From the IMG/VR virus record IMGVR_UViG_3300021401_000117, positions 1 to 21,567 of that record: DNA of 21,567 nucleotides; one strand, given 5' to 3'. The notes beneath the pieces were generated by a model. That model ran no database searches and had not been told where the DNA came from. It saw only the letters and a program-made list of their open reading frames with translations. Below are positions 17,596-21,567 of the stretch, one piece after another. A program made the position numbers and the translations under genes. Source of the stretch: a virus. The stretch's first letter is position 1. Each line of letters opens with the position of its first letter.

Positions 17596-20126
17596 GGAAT
17601 GCTAACTGCAAAGCGTGCGGACTCCACGCGTTCGCGCATACCGTGTGCGTTGACGGTGATGGTCCAAAAGACGCGGATATTCTTGTTGTTGGACAAAATC
17701 CAGGGCACAAGGAAGACCAACAGGGACGCCCGTTCATCGGCCCATCGGGGTATATCCTGAAGGGGCAGCTCGCGAAGGCTGACATCGACATGCGCACCGT
17801 GCGCTACACTAATCTCGTTAGGTGCATTTCACCGGACAACCGCGAGCCGACCGCCAAGGAGATCAAGGCTTGCAAGCCGTATCTGGACGCGGAAATAAAG
17901 CTCGTCGATCCGAAGTACATCGTGCCGCTCGGCTCACCCGCGACGAAGGCGCTGGCAAAGGCCAAAGTCAGCACCGCGCACGGGCAGATGATCGAGAAGG
18001 ACGGTCGCATTGTTTGTCCGAGTTTTCACCCCGCGGCGACCTTCCGCGACCCCTCCAAGCTGCAGGTGATTCAACAGGACTTCGCACGCCTGAAGCGCCA
18101 GATCGACGGCACGCTAGGAGCCACACAAGACGCGTTCAAGTACCGCGTCGTCACGGATCGGTCGATTCTGAAAGAGTTCCTGGAGGCGTTTGAGGACGCG
18201 GAGGACTTCGCCTACGACACCGAGACCAACGGGCTGTTCCTGCGCAAGCCGGATTTCAAAGTGCGCTGTATCGCCTTCGCGTTGCCCGACTGTTCATGGG
18301 TCATCCCGCTAGAGATGCCCGGAGGATTTTATGACCAAAACTGGCAAGCCCAAGCCGCGATATTTCGGGTGTTGGCGCGCAAAGCAAAGGGCAAGTGGGC
18401 GTGCGTGTTCCACGGCAAGTACGATTCCGGGGCACTCAAAAGAGCTTATGCCGTTTCGCTGGCCTATGACTTCGACGCCATGCTGGCGCACTATGTGGGT
18501 GATGAGAATCAAGACCACGACCTCAAGTACGTCGCCCGCGTTGAGCTTGACTGCCCCGAATACGACCTCCCGAAAGAACTGAAGATCAGCGAGGACGATA
18601 AAGCGTGGCGAAAGTTGATGGAGGACGTCGAGAATCGAAATAAGTACTGGCAGTACAACGGCCGCGACGCGTGGAATACGCTGCACCTGTCGTACAAATT
18701 CGCGGCGCGGCTACGCACCAATGCCCCCATGCGCCGGCTATTCTACGAGCTGGTAATGCCGTCCTCGCGGGCGCTGGAGTCGATCGAGGCAGAAGGGTTG
18801 CCCATCGACCACCAGAAATACGCGCAGATGGAGACGCAAGTCGCGATGGCGCGCGATGTCTCAGAAGAACAGCTTAACGAACACGCAGCGGAGAAGATCA
18901 ATTGGAACTCCCCACAGCAGGTAGGGCGCATTCTGTTCGATGAGTTGAAGTTGCCTGTGCAGATGAAGACCCCGACCGGTGCGCCCTCCACCAGCGAGGC
19001 GGCGATTGTTGACTTGAAAGGCAAGCACCCCATCATCGACGAGTTGCTGCGCTATCGAGAGTTAGATAAGTTGCTCGGCACTTACCTGGAAGGGTGGAAG
19101 CAATACATTATCGCTAACCGCATCTACTTCAGCTACAAACAGCATGGGACTACGACGGGACGCTTTGCTTCTCGGTTCCACTCCATCCCTACAGACCCCG
19201 AGATACGCTCTATCGTTTCAGTCGACGACGCCTACGACTGGGAATTCGTCGCGATGGACTTGTCGCAGGCTGAGCTGCGCATCGCGGCGGAGATGTCCGG
19301 CGATACGACGCTTATCGACATCTACCGTCAAGGGCGCGACGTGCACTGGAACACCGTGCTATTCCTCGTAGGCGCGGGGCACATGCCAGAGTACGCAACC
19401 GCTGCTCTTGAGATGGGCGCATTGTTGGCCCGCTCCACGAGTAACCCCAAAGTACGCCGCATCCGCCCGAACCTCACACAATCTCTAGAGGCCATGCGAG
19501 TTGTGGGGGTGGAGAAATGCGCGGAGGCTTGGAAGGGGTGGAAGGAAGCCCGAACTAACGCTAAAAGGGTCGGATTCGGGTTCCTTTACGGAATGTACGA
19601 AAACACGTTTATAGAAAAAGCCAAAGTTGATTATGACTGGTATTGCACCTACGCCCAGGCGCACGCTTTCCGTACCGGGTTTTTTGAGGTGTACCCCGGC
19701 TTGGAGCCCTGGCACAATCGCTGCAAGAAAATCGCACGAATCGACGGCTGCGTGACCAATATGTTCGGTCGCGTGCGCCGGCTGCCTGCCATTCAAAGTA
19801 GCGATAAACTAGCGCGCATGGAGGCGGAGCGCCAAGCCGTCAACGCCCCTGTGCAAGGCACGATCGGCGATTGGAAAGCGGCCGCGATGTGCGAAATTAA
19901 CGAGACAATCGACAAGGACAGGTTTAAACTCTGTGGCGAGCATCACGACGCCCTTCTGGGGCTGGTCCGCAAAGGCTGTGAGGACGACACATTGCCCCGC
20001 GTGCGAAAAATAATGGAGCGGCCGAAGCTTCTGAAAACCTTCAAGATCAAAATGGCAGTCCCGATGGTCGTTGACGTCAACGTTGGACCGTGGGGCAAAG
20101 GCGAGGTGTTCCGTGATCCGAGATGA
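17592..20126 (+). CDS. Uracil-DNA glycosylase / exonuclease / family A DNA polymerase fusion
   Basis: The 844-aa protein has three domains. Residues 1-172: family 4 UDG, with Fe-S cysteines C6, C9, C78 and C94, the pocket motif GQNPGHKEDQQGRPFIG at 34-50 and the HPA motif at 146. Residues about 185-370: DnaQ-like 3'-5' exonuclease with DTET at 209, HGKYD at 274-278 and RDAW with D359. Residues about 385-844: polymerase A, with TTGRFAS at 521, motif A MDLSQAELRIAA (D556), motif B R654-K658-Y666 G and motif C HHDA (D786). The same fusion of UDG and polymerase A is known from Bacillus phage SPO1. It is the main replicase. Motif C lacks the usual Glu (HHDA, not HDE). ATG 17592 is set by the ATGA overlap. 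Confidence 0.93.
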   Translation: MRNANCKACGLHAFAHTVCVDGDGPKDADILVVGQNPGHKEDQQGRPFIGPSGYILKGQLAKADIDMRTVRYTNLVRCISPDNREPTAKEIKACKPYLDAEIKLVDPKYIVPLGSPATKALAKAKVSTAHGQMIEKDGRIVCPSFHPAATFRDPSKLQVIQQDFARLKRQIDGTLGATQDAFKYRVVTDRSILKEFLEAFEDAEDFAYDTETNGLFLRKPDFKVRCIAFALPDCSWVIPLEMPGGFYDQNWQAQAAIFRVLARKAKGKWACVFHGKYDSGALKRAYAVSLAYDFDAMLAHYVGDENQDHDLKYVARVELDCPEYDLPKELKISEDDKAWRKLMEDVENRNKYWQYNGRDAWNTLHLSYKFAARLRTNAPMRRLFYELVMPSSRALESIEAEGLPIDHQKYAQMETQVAMARDVSEEQLNEHAAEKINWNSPQQVGRILFDELKLPVQMKTPTGAPSTSEAAIVDLKGKHPIIDELLRYRELDKLLGTYLEGWKQYIIANRIYFSYKQHGTTTGRFASRFHSIPTDPEIRSIVSVDDAYDWEFVAMDLSQAELRIAAEMSGDTTLIDIYRQGRDVHWNTVLFLVGAGHMPEYATAALEMGALLARSTSNPKVRRIRPNLTQSLEAMRVVGVEKCAEAWKGWKEARTNAKRVGFGFLYGMYENTFIEKAKVDYDWYCTYAQAHAFRTGFFEVYPGLEPWHNRCKKIARIDGCVTNMFGRVRRLPAIQSSDKLARMEAERQAVNAPVQGTIGDWKAAAMCEINETIDKDRFKLCGEHHDALLGLVRKGCEDDTLPRVRKIMERPKLLKTFKIKMAVPMVVDVNVGPWGKGEVFRDPR

Positions 20127-20313
20127 CGACGGTTTCGGGTATATGATCGTGCCGATAAGTTTCGATCGCGAATCCTTCGACGCGTTGAAAGAGCTGTTGC
20201 GAGAGAAGTCACAGGCCGTGCGCTTGCGCGGTCCTGATCAGCCCGAAGGGCGGTTAGAGCGCGAGGCACTCAAGCGCGTGTTCGACCAGATCCGCGACGT
20301 AACCTACTCATGA
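20113..20313 (+). CDS. Small hypothetical protein, 66 aa
   Basis: GTG 20113 lies 14 bases before the polymerase stop with GAGG 6-7 bases upstream. The protein IRDDDGFGYMIVPISFDRES continues FDALKELLREKSQAVRLRGP: a short strand region followed by a helix. The C-terminal stretch RLEREALKRVFDQIRDVTYS is another helix. The polymerase overlap suggests the two are made in a fixed ratio. Confidence 0.65.
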   Translation: MIRDDDGFGYMIVPISFDRESFDALKELLREKSQAVRLRGPDQPEGRLEREALKRVFDQIRDVTYS

Positions 20314-20498
20314 GTGACGATCTCAAGGCAGAGCGCAATCGGCTCTACCGGGCGAAGCATGGTGAGGAGCTGCGCCGCAAGGACCGCGAGCGCCGGAAGA
20401 ACCAAAACACCCCCGCGCCCCCAAAACCCGCGCTGGCTGCGTCCGTGTGGCTGAACTGGATTACGGCGCCGCCACCGAAAGGCGACCCGGATGTTTAA
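20310..20498 (+). CDS. Small basic protein, 62 aa
   Basis: ATG 20310 overlaps the upstream stop. The first half is a strongly charged helix (AERNRLYRAKHGEELRRKDR, ERRKNQ), the rest is Pro-rich with Trp (SVWLNWITAPPPKGDP). Nucleic-acid binding or a disordered tether between polymerase and nuclease are plausible. Not recognised. Confidence 0.6.
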   Translation: MSDDLKAERNRLYRAKHGEELRRKDRERRKNQNTPAPPKPALAASVWLNWITAPPPKGDPDV

Positions 20499-21462
20499 AA
20501 CCGGCTTCAGCAAGGTGAAGGCGTGGCGCTCGTGCAATAAGCGCTACGACTACGCCTACAACCGTAACCTCCAGGCGAAGCGCAAACCCGCCGCGATGTT
20601 CCGCGGTACGATCCTGCACGAGATGCTGGCCGCGCGCGATGTAAAGAACGAGGGCGCCGCGATTGCGGTGTTTTGGGATTACGACATCAAATACAGCAAG
20701 CTGTTTGAGTCAGAGCGCGAGTTCTACGGTGAGAATTTCCTCAGCGACATCTGGCGCATCTACCGAGGGTACGTGCGGACCTACCGCGACAACGACTGGA
20801 AAGTGTTGAATACGGAAGGCTTGGTACGCACACAACTTACCCCCAAAATTGAGTTTGAGGGTCACTACGATTTGCGCGTGATCGATAAAAAGCGACGTTG
20901 GCTAGTGGACCGCAAGACCCACCGTGTGATACCCACCGCCGAGGAGCGGTTCAGCAACGCGCAACTGCTCTTGTACGCGGAAGCCTGGAACCGGGAATGC
21001 AAAGCCGCTGACCGTGTCGACGGCATCATCTGGGACTACATCCGCACCAAGGCGCCTACCATCCCCGAGGTGCTGAAGGGCGGCCAACTCACCCGGCGCA
21101 AGGACCTCGACACGGACGAATACACCTACCGCAAGGCCATCAAGGACAACGACCTTGATGCGGATGCATACGAGCCGTACTTGCGCGAGTTAGCGAAACG
21201 GCCGCCGGATCGGTTCTACGCTCGTGTGCCGCTGCCGATCCCCTCAAAGGAGATGACCAAGACCGTGGTGGATGAGTTCATTCACTCCGCTGAGGCGATT
21301 CGCACCGCGAAACAGTTCCCCCGCAACATGACATACACCTGCACCCGGTGCGAATTCCTAAAAATCTGTCAGGCAGAATTGTCTGGCATTAACGCTAAAT
21401 TCGTGGAAAGATCCGACTATGAGCAACGCCCGGAAGACACGCTCGAAACGAGCGAAGCCTAA
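20491..21462 (+). CDS. RecB/Cas4-like PD-(D/E)XK nuclease with Fe-S cluster
   Basis: The 323-aa protein has the nuclease core residues: H43 in RGTILHEML, D127 in FEGHYDLRVID, D140 and K142 in RWLVDRKT, then Q158 and Y162 in QLLLYAEAW. Cys15 near the N-terminus with C284, C287 and C293 (CTRCEFLKICQ) would hold a 4Fe-4S cluster as in Cas4 and AddB. Such enzymes cut or resect DNA ends from ssDNA or dsDNA substrates. No CRISPR array or Cas1 is in the window, so this is a phage recombination or replication nuclease, not CRISPR adaptation. ATG 20491 overlaps the upstream stop by 8 bases. Confidence 0.9.
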   Translation: MFKTGFSKVKAWRSCNKRYDYAYNRNLQAKRKPAAMFRGTILHEMLAARDVKNEGAAIAVFWDYDIKYSKLFESEREFYGENFLSDIWRIYRGYVRTYRDNDWKVLNTEGLVRTQLTPKIEFEGHYDLRVIDKKRRWLVDRKTHRVIPTAEERFSNAQLLLYAEAWNRECKAADRVDGIIWDYIRTKAPTIPEVLKGGQLTRRKDLDTDEYTYRKAIKDNDLDADAYEPYLRELAKRPPDRFYARVPLPIPSKEMTKTVVDEFIHSAEAIRTAKQFPRNMTYTCTRCEFLKICQAELSGINAKFVERSDYEQRPEDTLETSEA

Positions 21463-21567
21463 ACCGCAAAAAATTCGCGCGGTAGTACTGTATGACATCG
21501 ACACACAAAGAACATATAGGAAGTTAGCCGAAATGCACGCGGCGATGCTCGAATTGAGTAATAAGGG
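21419..21567 (+). CDS. Partial gene with basic N-terminus, runs off the window
   Basis: ATG 21419 lies 44 bases inside the nuclease gene and the frame stays open to the end (49 codons): SNARKTRSKRAKPKPQKIRA followed by VVLYDIDTQRTYRKLAEMHA. The start is very basic. No domain can be named from this part. An alternative start downstream is not obvious, so the overlap is probably real. Confidence 0.55.
   Translation, partial: MSNARKTRSKRAKPKPQKIRAVVLYDIDTQRTYRKLAEMHAAMLELSNK

Overview
This window looks like the early and replication half of a tailed dsDNA bacteriophage (Caudoviricetes) or prophage. The evidence is an Sf6-like small terminase subunit, an N4 gp49/Sf6 gp66-family protein, a primase-polymerase/helicase, a family A DNA polymerase fused to a uracil-DNA glycosylase, a Cro-like regulator, and dozens of tiny genes joined by ATGA/GTGA stop-start overlaps. 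The DNA is GC-rich with good Shine-Dalgarno sites. A phage-borne CsrA and the Sf6/N4-type families point to a pseudomonad/proteobacterial host, but this is inference. No integrase, tRNA, CRISPR array or complete insertion sequence is visible.

Layout. Two gene arms diverge from a switch at about 11.95-12.08 kb. The leftward arm (minus strand, 11963 down to 1) holds the HTH regulator, then the PrimPol-helicase (9564-11597), a 230-bp iteron array that is the best origin candidate (9353-9585), a run of very small genes, the small terminase (7470-8084), zinc-finger and membrane micro-proteins, a DEDDy exonuclease (4852-5616), an FN3 protein with signal peptide, two paralogous beta-sandwich-like proteins, the gp49-family protein, a membrane protein, a NUMOD4/HNH homing-type endonuclease (549-1190), and a zinc-finger/coiled-coil gene running off the window. 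The rightward arm (plus strand, 12079 to the end) holds a 38-aa leader gene, a DUF932 protein, small unknowns, a coiled-coil protein, a compact structured RNA candidate (15144-15237), csrA (15846-16028), a C-terminal J-domain protein, a UDG-exonuclease-PolA fusion (17592-20126), and a RecB/Cas4-like Fe-S nuclease (20491-21462).

How it works together. The regulator has two matching 20-bp operators: one covers its own start codon and the other covers a likely rightward promoter. PrimPol-helicase would open and prime the origin next to its 3' end. The UDG-Pol would synthesise DNA, and the exonuclease and Fe-S nuclease would process or recombine it. CsrA and the J-domain protein, which overlap in one operon, may act on host mRNA and host Hsp70.

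Most notable: (1) nine copies of a 14-bp iteron with two perfect palindromes between them; (2) two separate places where the first codons of a gene are duplicated upstream of an inserted gene (the HNH gene, and the 132-aa gene before the polymerase), which look like recombination scars; in the polymerase case all seven base differences are silent; (3) a three-stem RNA candidate closed by a perfect 12-bp stem; (4) a phage csrA. All calls are from reading the sequence; no database search was run.
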